NCBI GenBank assembly: GCA_004352715.1 | Contig: SCFE01000024.1 | Location: 2,096,616 to 2,160,615, forward strand | Source: Hofstenia miamia | Taxonomy: Eukaryota > Xenacoelomorpha > Acoela | Direction of reading: 5' to 3' | DNA: 64,000 bases | Shown here: positions 47,743 to 55,059 of the stretch, piece by piece | Layout: each line of letters starts with the position of its first letter | Numbering within the stretch: the first letter of the stretch is position 1 | The notes under the pieces: generated by a model | The model's input: the letters and a program-made list of their open reading frames with translations, nothing else | Database searches by the model: none | What the model was told of the DNA's origin: nothing | Position numbers and translations under genes: made by a program

Positions 47743-48636
47743 CTATGTATATGTCAAGTGCAGTGGAAGCATAGAAAGTCTGTAAATGATTTTCTCAATC
47801 GTACCATATTTATTTTAAGTGTTACATGTTATACCATGAAAAAATGTTTGAAATTATATTCGTGGTTAGTTTCCGTATCCAACTGGGTTTAACTGGGTTC
47901 TTAATATTCTTGTACAGTTTGTTACTCTATTGTCTTTAGGATGTTGAAAATGTTAACACTTCAGCTGATAAAATGGAGCTGTTTGCGAAGATAAAGAAGT
48001 TTTTCAAAAAACTTTTCAAGAATCAAGAAGACATTAGCACATTTCGTACATACGATGTTCCAAATGATTCAGGTCAGACTCAGCAGCTTTTGTTTTTTGT
48101 CATAATACGATTTCATTTCCAATTGAAAAATCCTCCTTAACATGTTTTATATTCTATTTTCACGACTTCTAAGAGCTATGGAACCTATTTGAACCTATTT
48201 TTGAAATGTTTTTTATCAAATGCCGGTGAATATATTTTTCTAATCTAATCATAGTGAATACGTGTGATATACTATTTTTTCATTTCTGTTTAGCGTTAGT
48301 ATGTTTTAGGAAAAAAATCGTGGAATAATGAACTTCTCAAGAATACGTATTTGAAAAAGGCGACTTGGTTGGAATTCGTAGATGTTGCGCACAAGGTTGA
48401 TGCCTATCAGTTAAAAACTTTAACACTACTACGTCATCGAAAAAAGATGGATGAGGTTCGTTTTTTCAATTATATTAGATTTAGAATAAATTTCTATCCA
48501 ATGGAAATTGATTTTATTAAGTTTTCATCTGTAGGGACAATGTCCTTCATTTGTTTTGATAAATGCAAGTTTCTGCAATCCTGTCAACATCTTGTGCAAT
48601 CACTGTAAATACAACATGCCATGTTTGGTCGAATGA
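20167..48636 (+). CDS. multi-exon host gene, CCDC162-like (tentative)
   Basis: Exons inferred from frame plus AG/GT borders: 20167-20274, perhaps 23567-23722, 24245-24317, 24360-24470, 27556-27680, 27928-28108, 31545-31610, 31656-31821, 34025-34113, 47940-48072, 48310-48455 and 48536-48636 (stop). From 24245 on, every junction keeps phase; the exon at 34025 depends on a weak acceptor (ATGAAG). Introns range from 42 bp to nearly 14 kb. The helical, charged protein contains FFVRRSQELIVCRYLHMLRW, SEYNDAVARAQRLSKA and DDLQIYTKFLITHFHSIRLF, and ends with CNHCKYNMPC. These phrases recall the coiled-coil CCDC162/C6orf183 family from memory; I could not check this. The 5' end and some exons are missing. 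Confidence 0.65.
20275..23566. other. intron of host gene with hAT-like terminal pieces
   Basis: GC-rich islands stand out in AT-rich sequence: 20880-20985 (GGGTCGGGT repeats), 21425-21485 (CCGCACCCGCC) and 21770-21865 (AAGATGGAACCGGCTACCGG ...). Such reiterated termini are typical of non-autonomous hAT elements. I see no coding sequence. Confidence 0.45.
23567..23722 (+). other. candidate additional exon of the host gene
   Basis: An open plus frame encodes SLWKTKSLLVLEQLLWDVV and ends near a GTTATA donor. It has exon-like composition, but its phases do not fit the neighbouring exons without another exon. The minus strand is also open here, so this is uncertain. Confidence 0.35.
24866..25540. 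mobile_element. hAT-like MITE with ATCGATCGAA subterminal repeats
   Basis: The left end TAGGGTGGGCGATTTTGAA and the right end, read in reverse complement, TGCCCGGCGATATTAAG are similar. The body is filled with GATCGAAT and AATCGATT reiterations. It lies in a host-gene intron. No clear target duplication was found. Confidence 0.45.
25960..27417. mobile_element. 1.46-kb element with CGGGCC-rich inverted termini
   Basis: The direct repeat TTATGTGATCTT occurs at 25948-25959 and 27418-27429, immediately outside an interval whose ends are imperfect inverted repeats: GGTAGGGCCCATAACGGGCA on the left and, in reverse complement, GGTAAGGCCCGTGTCCGG on the right. This fits a transposed, probably hAT-like, element in a host intron, although 12 bp is longer than the usual 8-bp hAT duplication. 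Confidence 0.6.
26729..27010 (-). other. coding-like minus-strand segment, unidentified
   Basis: Two adjacent open segments read RMPQYFTEFDLFLQQIETEE ... ILKLDDNLM and RLETIPQLQRLLFLCSQVAI ... LKQISIYDP followed by a stop. Codon quality and amphipathic heptads look genuine. A 38-bp AG/GT-bounded intervening stretch exists, but the phases do not match, so a frameshift is as likely as an intron. It could be cargo of the element or an antisense host gene. Confidence 0.3.
29319..29543 (-). pseudogene. hAT transposase N-terminal (BED-like) remnant
   Basis: The frame reads SDWRDFDYEWKLI ... FFAFCKLCSNEIDINYN. The W plus C-K-L-C and the following N/I-rich stretch resemble the BED-finger entry of ZNF-hAT proteins. 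Only this piece is visible. Confidence 0.4.
29671..30956 (-). mobile_element. mariner element nested in the hAT copy
   Basis: The boundaries come from comparison: the hAT copy at 14552 continues uninterrupted from TTGGAAAAA into GTACAATAG, while here those are about 1.29 kb apart, the size of a mariner. The transposase starts at 30709 (MSNFEKNEWRVIIHFLCEKR). It includes VCWGCDGVIHMDFFPAKHTN (30130 region) and ELKWQLLPHPAASPELASSD followed by FHLFGPLKDPLRGRRF. This is the mariner C-terminus, with SPELASSD instead of SPDLAPSD. It is frameshifted. I could not recognise good terminal inverted repeats. Confidence 0.75.
31822..34024. other. host-gene intron, no gene recognised
   Basis: AT-rich. 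A TCGATTTCGATTTGAATCAA patch at 32790-32830 may be another MITE terminus. Confidence 0.4.
34114..34879. other. host-gene intron, no gene recognised
   Basis: AT-rich, without open frames or repeats that I can identify. Confidence 0.5.
34880..37380 (+). mobile_element. APE-type LINE (Jockey/CR1-like), internally deleted
   Basis: It lies inside the long host intron. 35135-35488 encodes the start of an AP endonuclease: LSNVQSIRYKTDELYDIADR, LLLITETHL and AGGGVMIYI. After a deletion, 35518-36054 encodes the linker with WFNDHLRNLNIRRHVALQKA. RT follows at 36073-37275. The frame shifts near 37275, continuing as HNGVTPDHVYAIYTTNVRPL, and stops being recognisable at about 37380. The missing endonuclease middle makes it immobile. 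Confidence 0.8.
36073..37275 (+). CDS. LINE reverse transcriptase, nearly complete
   Basis: Open frame of 400 residues with the RT blocks in order: VKIDKSAGPDINGICLPSWI, DIRPISITSQISKMIE, QFGAVPGKSTVLALVE, FLLDFTKAFDLVDH (box A), AGVPQSNKLGPWLFILLVN, and LKYVDDTTF (box C, Y-V-D-D rather than Y-A-D-D). The usual Q-G/S-S/T of the fifth block is Q-S-N. This part is unusually intact compared with its broken 5' neighbour. It is annotated as coding but is non-functional as an element. Confidence 0.8.
   Translation: MAGMAQEKKNCLPLSNSLAGYAPTDLASFINNELTSITNKFQPITDSDRVSFSLSDTPIQVDTFEIYRRLRAVKIDKSAGPDINGICLPSWILKDYACELTEPITLLVNLSLSQACATPFASADIVCLPKRNPIESVFSDIRPISITSQISKMIEDIILEYELKPKILKVLDPKQFGAVPGKSTVLALVELLHKWFESLDDGSKFIRVFLLDFTKAFDLVDHRVLKSKLLEINLSSHSLNWILSFLTGRKQRIRLPDCTLSSWNDVLAGVPQSNKLGPWLFILLVNSLLIDYEMRLKYVDDTTFWEVVKKSAAGCGIDTLRQVVNWSDEHNMALQPNKSKELTISFLHNFTQPALLEFDDIIVNRADPVKLLGVFLQSNLKWSENTNHLVAQGVQTSTFS
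37461..37535. repeat. (TTA)n microsatellite
   Basis: About 25 TTA/ATT units with one TTT interruption, following LINE-derived sequence. It may mark a LINE 3' tail. Confidence 0.9.
37536..38019. other. possible hAT-like MITE with CCGCGGTA motifs
   Basis: TACCGCGGTATGCCACAAC near 37546 and CCGCGGTATTACCACACCGC near 37892 resemble each other. The right edge, in reverse complement, reads TAGAGATGAGCGCGGTG, similar to other hAT ends here. No target duplication was identified. Confidence 0.3.
38020..38805 (+). pseudogene. APE-type LINE fragments (endonuclease start, then RT)
   Basis: 38027-38165 encodes KIVYLNARSIVPHRIDLIKI and ITETYFH. 38340-38528 encodes VISVSYSPK-like sequence ending ILLGDYNITYLA, an endonuclease G-D-x-N block. 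38660-38775 encodes RLLCKQINDFLRVNNIISQS then QFGFRKGLST, an RT block. There are large internal deletions and stops. The next LINE (38806) begins abruptly after it. Confidence 0.65.
38806..40406. repeat. 800-bp exact direct duplication around n 39606
   Basis: 38806-39605 and 39607-40406 appear identical. They encode the same 205-residue RT segment at 38831-39448 and 39632-40249. The single n between perfect copies suggests an unmerged contig overlap rather than a real tandem duplication. Confidence 0.85.
38806..41281 (+). mobile_element. R4/Dong-like LINE with restriction-like endonuclease, 5'-truncated
   Basis: RT part: RFRQGIFQGESLAPLLFVAS, EFGLGKCAAVTLTRGK, YKYLGVIEKDRTDHEE, INTWAIPVLRYSAGI and DVDRLYMARHK. 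After it come a zinc-knuckle CRLCKKECETVEHLIAGC (about 40633-40686) and an endonuclease with ARRPDIVLVDKEKRLGTVID and IAVPKDRNVESK (40754-40999), then VVPVVVGALGAVSKKHKKYL (41006-41215). R-P-D...D is the restriction-like motif. It ends in AATAATAATAATAA. This order matches R4/Dong-type LINEs as I recall them. Stops (GKG junction, DK before RELAEE) disable it. The first 800 bp appear twice around n 39606. Confidence 0.8.
41282..43544. other. host-gene intron, non-coding
   Basis: AT-rich, with an (AT)n run at about 42148-42174. No frame has a recognisable motif. Confidence 0.5.
43545..44030. mobile_element. MITE-like repeat with TTAACTAATTAG subterminal reiterations
   Basis: The left part CAGAGTTGACCAGTTAAATT and the right part, in reverse complement, CCTCAGTTGGTTAAAGTGC are similar inverted ends. 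Both are followed by AGTTAA/TTAACT reiterations. Neither termini nor target duplication are exact. Confidence 0.4.
44050..44990 (+). pseudogene. Tc1/mariner-superfamily transposase remnant
   Basis: 44055-44170 encodes SSRAIILRFNVSHAAVANTL, an HTH-like stretch, then SGRSRFPTQVK. Around 44695-44715 sequence gives FQHDGRHAIN, similar to the Q-x-D-N-A-x-x-H block. At about 44760-44795 it gives WPGNSPDSSPIK, the W-P-x-x-S-P-D-L-N-P-I-E block of Tc1-like elements. Multiple stops and shifts are present. Confidence 0.55.
44991..45317. other. spacer, nothing recognised
   Basis: AT-rich 3' flank of the minus-strand orphan gene. Confidence 0.5.
45318..46772 (-). CDS. orphan secreted protein, full-length form
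   Basis: Single-exon frame of 484 residues. A hydrophobic stretch at about residues 18-36 (MLTFVIYVLILPIF-like) looks like a signal peptide, so an internal Met before it (residue 21 region, RIMLTLFVIYVLI) may be the true start. The N-terminal module has DCVEFCEQIQPEECLSIVWI, TTMCYALKIKFDQSEMNF and VWLPRNDTHYKL, sharing cysteine spacing with 3887-4864. A cysteine-bearing middle (about 160-330) is absent from that short copy. The C-terminal module contains YLKIHSISIVTFTDG and KEVHIRRKFNASSIIF. Several N-x-S/T sequons are present. It lies antisense inside the largest host-gene intron. Function unknown; it is the best template for the family. Confidence 0.8.
   Translation of the reverse strand: MNYAFVENIINGIDDCFERIMLTLFVIYVLILPIFSQTSLNELLNKVSKKKRTLTQNDCVEFCEQIQPEECLSIVWILKTTMCYALKIKFDQSEMNFYELEFVWLPRNDTHYKLDIMIDSNLYCEWELPQSIAPIRNLTLKFHSSRKIVVNSFIATESLPKRITNIFVEKSITTEGINYVDFSITDDQEMCPSKKMKFVLSPVLCTTGTCKKFLSLLHCSQNTLNRMISHQSSYYTFNKLELLELVIKVYGTANQDNRCIIKKMTLYEGHLKLCTYEDHIKIRGKFDYKSRKFMCSPRLFNQKIDLIIIEKSDGEIGFCIDFIVVINTWSNDQTIFNFKQNSNPQLQVNHNIFTSRHTVKISKSCGKLYFIFNETSTPYLKIHSISIVTFTDGVTDLNFINGSFYFIGIRLDYKNVKEVHIRRKFNASSIIFNTLKIVKASEWVLKFKASSVGLTQFEINNEAPNLKLNTFSVVHRGFHQLQKI
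46773..47939. repeat. intron tail with several (AT)n arrays and an N gap
   Basis: (AT)n runs occur at about 47092-47111, 47243-47266, 47523-47569 and 47701-47740, the last two flanking the N run 47570-47700. A GGGAAA/CCCGC patch lies at 47400-47520. The long apparent frame through the gap has no meaning. Confidence 0.7.
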
Positions 48637-48999
48637 AACATTTGTGTTTGCCGGTTGTCATCGTTCTGTTTTGAAATAGTTACAGCGTAACTTTTGACAT
48701 TGATCCATTAGCTTTATTAGAATAATATTCTAGCACTTTGTGATTGGAATAAAATTACCTCCAAACGATTGACTATATAGCGTCTTTTTTCCAGCTTTAG
48801 ATTTTAGATCTTCAAATTATTTGAAGTGAAGCATTTCTTTTCAAAATCGCAGTAGCAAGAGGACAATCTCTAGCAGATAAAAATTCATGTCAGCCCTGTA
48901 GAACTTGATAACAGAAAGGCGGACAGCAATCTGGGCATTTCATGAACTCAGAGCATAATTCGGACAGTACTAATAAATCAAATGCAAGTTAGAGAATGT
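48637..48999. other. 3' flank of host gene
   Basis: AT-rich with no recognised element. AATAAAATTACC at about 48749 could serve in polyadenylation. Confidence 0.35.
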
Positions 49000-49350
49000 T
49001 CAAAAGATTCTTTTCCTATCAATTACATCGCCCATTTGTCTAAAAGATCCTTTGCGTTTTAAAGAAGAATTCTCAATTTCGATTTCATTTCTATGTTGCG
49101 ATGGCTTATCTTCAACTTGCAATTTCTTCACAATAATATGCTGATTACCTCTTAAAACGTTTTTAGTTTTGGAACAATTTTTGTCCGCTTTTCCAAAGTG
49201 AACGATATTTCGCATCCTGATGACGTACACTGAATATTTAATATAGATGCTGATGGAGGTTGACTAGAGCGAAAGAACCCCTTCACATTTATCATCGGAA
49301 TGTCTTTCGCCCAATGCTTTTCACATATACTAATATTTCTTGACACTGTC
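49000..49350 (-). pseudogene. THAP-like zinc-finger remnant
   Basis: 49346-49152 encodes NISICEKHWAKDIPMINVKG and FFRSSQPPS, the C-E-x-H-W ... R-P-x-x-P-P-S half of THAP-type fingers found in P-element-like transposases and host THAP proteins. After a frameshift, 49230-49000 continues with a basic stretch (EIENSSLKRKGSFRQ). It has no start and is frameshifted, so probably a transposon fossil. Confidence 0.5.
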
Positions 49351-49596
49351 TAAATAATATAATACAAATATATATTAATTGTTCAGTCTTATTTTACTAC
49401 ATTTCTACTTAATATATAATATTTTTCACCCAAGCCTCATTCAAACAACTATGATTCTTATCTATTGTAGCAGCTTAGTTCCACTTAATAACATCCACTT
49501 TAAATAAACAGAATCAATAAAAGATTTATGTGTATTAAAAAGAAAACTTTCGTAGACTCAGCATATTGTCACTAAAATTTCAAAATGCAATGATCT

Positions 49597-49820
49597 TCTG
49601 AGAATGTTTCAAAGAAAAATTGCCAAAAATACAGGTTCAATTGTGAAACTTAATCTCTACAAGTCATTGATACTATCAAGAATTGTGTACACGAGTTTCA
49701 TTTGGTATCCCAATCAGCAAAATCTTAATAAACTTGTATCTTTGCAAAACCGGTGCTCCAAATGATTTTATAGCCATGATAAAGATCTCAGTTATATCAA
49801 TCGAATGAATGCCTCTAATA
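49597..49820 (+). pseudogene. LINE RT C-terminal fragment, left half
   Basis: Plus frame: LRMFQRKIAKNTGSIVKLNL, then YKSLILSRIVYTSFIWYPNQ, then NLNKLVSLQNRCSK. This is the post-catalytic thumb region of a CR1/Jockey-type LINE (S-x-I-x-Y-x-S-x-I-W and k-L-x-x-x-Q-N-R). It is cut at 49820 by the mariner and resumes at 58771. Confidence 0.65.
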
Positions 49821-49989
49821 CTTGGGCTATCTAAAAAGTAATGAGAGTATCACTGCCACGCACACATAAAGAGTGCTGGTGCATTCGCTCTGTTGACAGT
49901 AATTTGGTGACTATTGTTGCTACTGACCAATGAAAAGCGATTTGTTCTTTCATTTGTTAATTAAGTAAATAAGGCTATCATTATCTTCA

Positions 49990-50836
49990 TTTTGTTTTCT
50001 GCAACGTTGGACATATATGGAACTATCAAACGAGCACTATTGTGCCTACACTTTCTTGGAATTGCAATGAGGGCGTTCAGCTACCGAAGTCTACAAACAG
50101 CTAATGGAGACAGAGAGAGGATCTTCCTTCGCTTGCAACTGTATTCCGCTGGTGCAAGCATTTCGCAGAGGGGAGTCGAAAATCTCTCTGCGACACTCCA
50201 AAAGTTAGCTGACCGTCAACATCAATGTCTGACGACAACACTTGCATAATCCAGGAGCTACTGAAGAAATCGGCGAGGCAATCCCTCCAAACATTAGCAG
50301 ACTCAGTCAACTGTGGCAAGGATTCTGTAGGAAAAATCCTTGTGGACATCTTGGTCCGCGCAAAGTGTGCTCTGAGTCGGTGCTACACATTCTGTTGCAG
50401 GCAAAAAAACATCAGAGAGTGGAGTGTGCACATGGCATCATCAAATGCATGAGTGAGAATTCAATGGAAGACTGCATGTGCTACTAGGCCACAAAAGATG
50501 AGACGTGGGTTATCTTTCACCCTCTTGGAACGAAGCAAGAGAACAGAGCATGGCTTTTGCCTGATGTTCCAAGACCACAGGTGGTCCGTCCCATGCTGAC
50601 AAACAAGAAGACGATGCTTCTTGTAGCATTCACAGGCGATGGGAAGTTCAATGTTAATGCCATTCCCTCAGGCAGAACAGTGATTAGAGAAGGCTATGTT
50701 GAGTTTGTCCGTGAAACAGGAGTCAAGTGGCGAATGTACTGTCATCTTCGGCAGGTCTCTCTCAATTGTTGTGGCATTATGGCAATGCCCGTCCCCACAC
50801 GGCAGTAAACACTGCGATTTCTTTTTTGCGACGTCA
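49990..50836 (+). pseudogene. mariner transposase, N-terminal two thirds
   Basis: Blocks in order with several shifts: GRSATEVYKQLMETERG, then VQAFRRGESKISLRHSK; KDETWVIFHPLGTKQENRAW (first catalytic D region, about 50490-50550); MLTNKKTMLLVAFTGDGKFN; and HYGNARPHTAVNTAISFLRR just before the insertion. The second catalytic aspartate, expected in H-D-N-A-R-P-H, is glycine here, so the copy is catalytically dead. Confidence 0.8.
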
Positions 50837-50842
50837 GGTAGC
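50837..50842. other. 6-bp target duplication, left
   Basis: GGTAGC, repeated at 58463-58468 directly outside the inverted termini. Confidence 0.85.
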
Positions 50843-51285
50843 AGTAGTTATATTCGAGTCCACCCGTGGCACAAATTGATCTTTGACCCTGGCGGGCATG
50901 GATATGATGTAATTTTATACTTTGACCGTCTGTGTATCTCTGACGTCATTGGAACATGTTCTCTTTTGTTATAATATTTGTTGGAAAACACATTTATTTG
51001 CAGTCTATTGTTTAAAATGTAACCAATTTTTTATTCATATACGTTTTTGGAATTACATAATTAATAAATCAAAAATCCCATGAGATTGTTGCAGTCTATT
51101 GTTTAAAATGTAACCAATTTTTCTATTCATATTGCATAATTTTTAAATACAATTGAAATTCTATATGCAAAAATATACGTTTTTAGGAATTATATTTTAT
51201 TTCTATTTTTCGGTAAAAGCTGTAGCTAACAATTATTTTCAAACATTGAGAAAAAGACACATATGTCAATTGCAAAAATAAAAAC
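50843..51285 (+). repeat. left terminal inverted repeat
   Basis: The outer 220 bp are highly similar to the right end. The inner part includes a second copy of GCAGTCTATTGTTTAAAATG and ends in GTCAATTGCAAAAATAAA, also found at the inner end of the right repeat. It contains the palindrome TGACGTCA at 50941-50948. Confidence 0.8.
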
Positions 51286-51394
51286 TTTTTTAATCAATAA
51301 AAATAATTTTTAAATTAAATACATGCTTTCACCATACAGAGAAAACGAACATTTATAAATAATAAATTTATTTACAAAGAAAATATAAAATGCA

Positions 51395-51768
51395 CTAATA
51401 AATGATAAAGTTTATATAGCGAATTTCATCTACTGCTGAATGAACAATGATAATATTCGTCATGACTTCATTGTTGGATGGTGGAGAAAGATACAAAGAA
51501 ACATTCCAAGATAGACGTTTTTCTTTTAATAATGTTAGTTGATGATCTAAAACATTCAATTAGTACAATAAAAACTGAAATTAAAATAGTGACAGCAGTT
51601 TTAATCTTCACATACACAACAAACAGAAATAATGGAAAACAATCGTAACAATTAAAAACAATGTGTATTATTGTAATGTAAAAGAATGCTTACCAAATAA
51701 TTTTGTATTTCTATCACAGCATTGTTCTGCAAAGTGTATTGGTACATCATGATTTTCGTAGATAGTGT
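51395..51768 (-). CDS. two terminal exons of an unidentified spliced gene in the TIR element
   Basis: Exon 51768-51694 (AG acceptor, GTAAGC donor) encodes IYENHDVPIHFAEQCCDRNT and joins in phase to exon 51546-51395, which encodes HQLTLLKEKRLSWNVSLYLS, SPPSNNEVMTNIIIVHS and a stop at 51395. AATAAA motifs follow downstream on the minus strand. A further candidate exon upstream (around 52369-52309) encodes NPLEDVFRSYVMLEKQLIWF. I do not recognise the protein. The perfect phase join and good splice sites argue it was a functional gene. Confidence 0.5.
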
Positions 51769-52493
51769 CTAAATTAATGGTTAATAAACAAGTCATTATT
51801 GAAAACGAGATGATGTTCACAATCAAAAACACATGACAATTAACAATTAAATGTACAGCAAAATAAACAACGTTTTATTTACAATGAAACATATACAAAC
51901 TGTCATCATAGCATATTTACAAAAACAGTGTTAGTCCATCTAAAATAAGCATTACTATCTTTATTGAAATGTATACGAAATTTGTATACAAAAGTCTATT
52001 TTCCAAGTGCAATGAATGATCTAAATCGATAATGTAAAATTTTAAGAAAAAGACATATATACCCCACTGTGTATAATCAATTTTTCACAATGTTCGCTTT
52101 CATTTTTAATTCATTTGAATCGTGGAACCTAAAGACATGGTAAAACGACAAATAAAACAATTATTTTTACATACCAAACGGGGATTAAATTTTTCATTTC
52201 AAAACTTTGTAATGTGATAGTTTATTTGAGATTACGTTGAAAGGAATAAAACACTGCATACCTAAGCAAATGCAGTTGTGGTGGTACTTTTATATTTACA
52301 CAAACCAAATCAATTGTTTTTCAAGCATGACGTACGACCGAAACACATCTTCAAGTGGATTGCTGTGTGGACAAGGTAATAAATCAAAGAGGCTTTACTT
52401 GATATGCAGACAAAATCAAACCAACCGATATATTGTTGTGATTACAGAGACAATCTTCAATCGTATACAGCAAAACTAAACACATTGTTATTA
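51769..52493. other. intron-like interior of the TIR element
   Basis: Mostly AT-rich. Apart from the candidate exon near 52369-52309 (minus), nothing is supported. A plus frame at 52237-52479 lacks any motif. Confidence 0.35.
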
Positions 52494-53711
52494 AAACATA
52501 ACAGCCCACCCTGAGCCATTGTGTGCATACATGGAAATGTAGTTTGCAAGCTCATTTACCATACAAGAAAATTTTGCCTCACATAGATCTGTACGAAACA
52601 CAAAAGATGGTTTGCTGGTTGGGTATATGATGACACGTCTTTCTTCACTACCCTCAATTCTTGACAATTCAACTTCAGCCATCAAATAAACCTTGGCAGA
52701 GAAATGCTAGGAGACATCATCCTTAATAATTGCTGTAATTGACGGGTATGCCAAAGAAAATGGTGCATAAATATCAACAACTGTTAAAGGCTGGCTTAGA
52801 AAACATGCAAAACTACCTTTACAAGCAACATTAGTCTTGAACATTTCAATTGTATTAACAGATGGTTATGGTGATGGTACTTCATGAACAGTAGACATGT
52901 GCTCATTGTACAAATTATCACAGCCAAAGAAAAGTTTACAAGCATAGCATAGATGCACCTGTGTTTTTTATGCCTATTATTTACGTGCTTTTGGAGTGCT
53001 AGTGGTTTGGAGCTGGTATATTTACAGTGGGCGCATTGAAATGGAGCAGGAGTTGTAGGACTAAATATAATTAATTTGGAGAGGAGGGCAATTACATATC
53101 TCAATCCCATAATATTTTTAAATCAATTGTTTAACAAAAGTAATAACATGCATCATTCAAATGGAAAAGATACGTACAATTATTTCAAAAACAATTTTGC
53201 ATTGTAAGCAACCAGTATGAAATATTATTGTCTGAATAATTTATTGAAGCATGATTTTAAATTAATAAAAATAAAAACATGTATTAGTATATACACAATT
53301 TTTTCCCCATCTTAAAAAAAATAATTTTAAAACTATAGTAAATACAAAAAAATGCACTCATGTGGTATTGGAGGGATTTGTATGTTGACTAGACCCTTGC
53401 TGAAGACTTGTTCCAGCCTCGTACCTAGCCATCATACAGTTGACTTGAATCTCAAAATCCTGGGACCAAGGCTCAAACTCCATGGAAGGAGAAGACGCGA
53501 AAGTGTTGTCATCGTCAGACAAAATGTTAATTCTAAACACATGTCTCAACACATTGAAAAAAAATGCAAATTAATAATGTAATTAAAAAACAAATACTTA
53601 CAATTCAGGATTGAAGGGAATGTCACGGGGATCCTTGTACATATTCTCTTGGATGATTTGTTAGCATTCCACCCAGAAAGAAGGTATTGAGGATTTTTGT
53701 TTTGAGTTCAT
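52494..53711 (-). pseudogene. spliced tandem C2H2 zinc-finger gene of the TIR element
   Basis: Exon 53711-53602 starts MNSKQKSSIPSFWVEC, has one in-frame stop, and ends at a GTAAGT donor in phase with the AG acceptor before 53532. Exon 53532 to about 53360 is acidic (LSDDDNTFASSPSMEFEPWS). An exon from about 53063 encodes finger 1, FQCAHCKYTSSKPLALQKHV (C2-H2 completed by NNRHKK). After a 1-base shift it encodes finger 2, LCYACKLFFGCDNLYNEHMS, completed by TVH. Downstream come VDIYAPFSLAYPS and AEVELSRIEGSEERRVIIYP, then NELANYISMYAHNGSGW. Few lesions, so fairly recent. It resembles, from memory, finger-bearing proteins encoded beside protein-primed polymerases in invertebrate elements; unverified. 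Confidence 0.55.
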
Positions 53712-54588
53712 TTTACTTAAAGATTGTATGTTAACAAATAATTGAATGAAATTTTCAAATGCATTCCACAATTTATAGATGTCAATTGTTTACATTTCAA
53801 ACACTTTATCTAATAATGAGCATTAAACTTGTTAAAAAGATTTCATGAAAAATATTACATAATGTACATGGTGAAAAACATTAAATATAAACATTTCATG
53901 GAAATATATAAATTAATTAGTAATCAATATATCATGAATAGTAATAATATTTTAAAAACTCACTATATTTAAAGATGTCTGCACTTTGAGAAGTCTAGTA
54001 ATTTTGTGATAACGTTTTGTTTACATGCTGTCTACAAACAAGTGGCTTTTACATCCTCATAAATATTCGCTTATTTACCATTTGAATATCTATGACACAG
54101 AAAATTGTATATTTAAGAATTTTGTTATATTCCAACAATAGATTTCATGTACTTTGTAAATATCTTGGTAAAGCTGATATTTGACTAACTAAATTTTTTC
54201 GGATTTTCACAGAAAACTGTATATCTAAGAATTATGTTACATATTCCAACAATAGATTTCATGTACCTTGTAAATATGTTGGTAAACTTGATATTTGACT
54301 AACCAAATTTTTTCAGATTTTCACACAATTGTTTGTTATTAAATGATTGACAATAAATCTGTCAGTTTATTAAATTTTTAAATCCATATAAATAAATCAG
54401 ATAATAAAATACATATTGTAGAAAAAGGAAATGTGTGGAAATACATATGTGTAAATTTGCTAGTAGTATTATTATCATTATAAGCGTATATGTACATTGC
54501 CAAACCTAAAAAAGTAGCCTATCATAAAATCTCTATGTGTATAAAATTCAGTGGGTATCAGTGCAATCATTGACTATTTTTCAGGAAT
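53712..54588. other. central non-coding region between divergent genes of the TIR element
   Basis: It lies between the minus-strand zinc-finger gene and the plus-strand gene at 54589, so it may hold both promoters. It includes the tandem duplication 54096-54323. Confidence 0.4.
54096..54323. repeat. two tandem copies of a ~113-bp unit
   Basis: 54096-54207 and 54208-54323 share CACAGAAAA-TGTATAT, CCAACAATAGATTTCATGTA and TTTGACTAAC with about 10% differences, so this is an older, genuine duplication. Confidence 0.85.
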
Positions 54589-55059
54589 ATGACCAGCAAT
54601 CAATATCTTAAACACAGCTATGAGTATGTTTTACGTGAATTTACAATTATCGAGCAAAAGATGATAATTTTGAATAACATTCAAAAAGTTATAAACCATG
54701 AAAGTATACTGATCACTTGGAACAGAGTTTTGAACATTCAATTTCAAATATCTCGAGCACAATGTACTTGCGACATTTGCTGGGGTCTAAACCCTCGCAT
54801 AGACATTGACACTACAAATTTCAATTCACCAGGAGCAAGTTTACCACATACAATGGAAGCAGGTGAAATTTTAAAGAAAAATATCAATAGAATTCATGTG
54901 GAAGGATTTCCAATAGACTTTGCCATTTCAAAAATCTTTTCTCTTATTGATGGAGGCATTGAAGAAGATGATNTGAAGGAAAAAATTAATATACCAAAGG
55001 GTAGAACTAAACAAATGAAGGAAAAAATTGATATACCAAGGGTAGAACTAAACACATGA
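54589..55059 (+). CDS. unidentified protein running into a 41-bp repeat array
   Basis: Starts MTSNQYLKHSYEYVLREFTI just after an AG acceptor-like TTTTTCAG. The unique part (about 128 residues) has a cysteine cluster AQCTCDICWG and a helical C-terminus (FPIDFAISKIFSLIDGG). At n 54973 it enters repeats encoding KEKINIPKGRTKQM and KEKIDIPRVELNT and stops at 55059. Beyond the array, 55345-55528 (and its copy 56002-56185) reads KEKINIPRQKLHTQSINELN ... KISQSQKLCF, which looks like the original C-terminus. Function unknown; the true length cannot be told because of n joins and frame-breaking 41-bp units. Confidence 0.5.
   Translation: MTSNQYLKHSYEYVLREFTIIEQKMIILNNIQKVINHESILITWNRVLNIQFQISRAQCTCDICWGLNPRIDIDTTNFNSPGASLPHTMEAGEILKKNINRIHVEGFPIDFAISKIFSLIDGGIEEDDXKEKINIPKGRTKQMKEKIDIPRVELNT

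Noticed and set aside
48456-48608. Extension of the frame 48351-48608 beyond 48455
   Set aside because: Crosses a donor; the supported continuation is the exon starting at 48536 in another frame.
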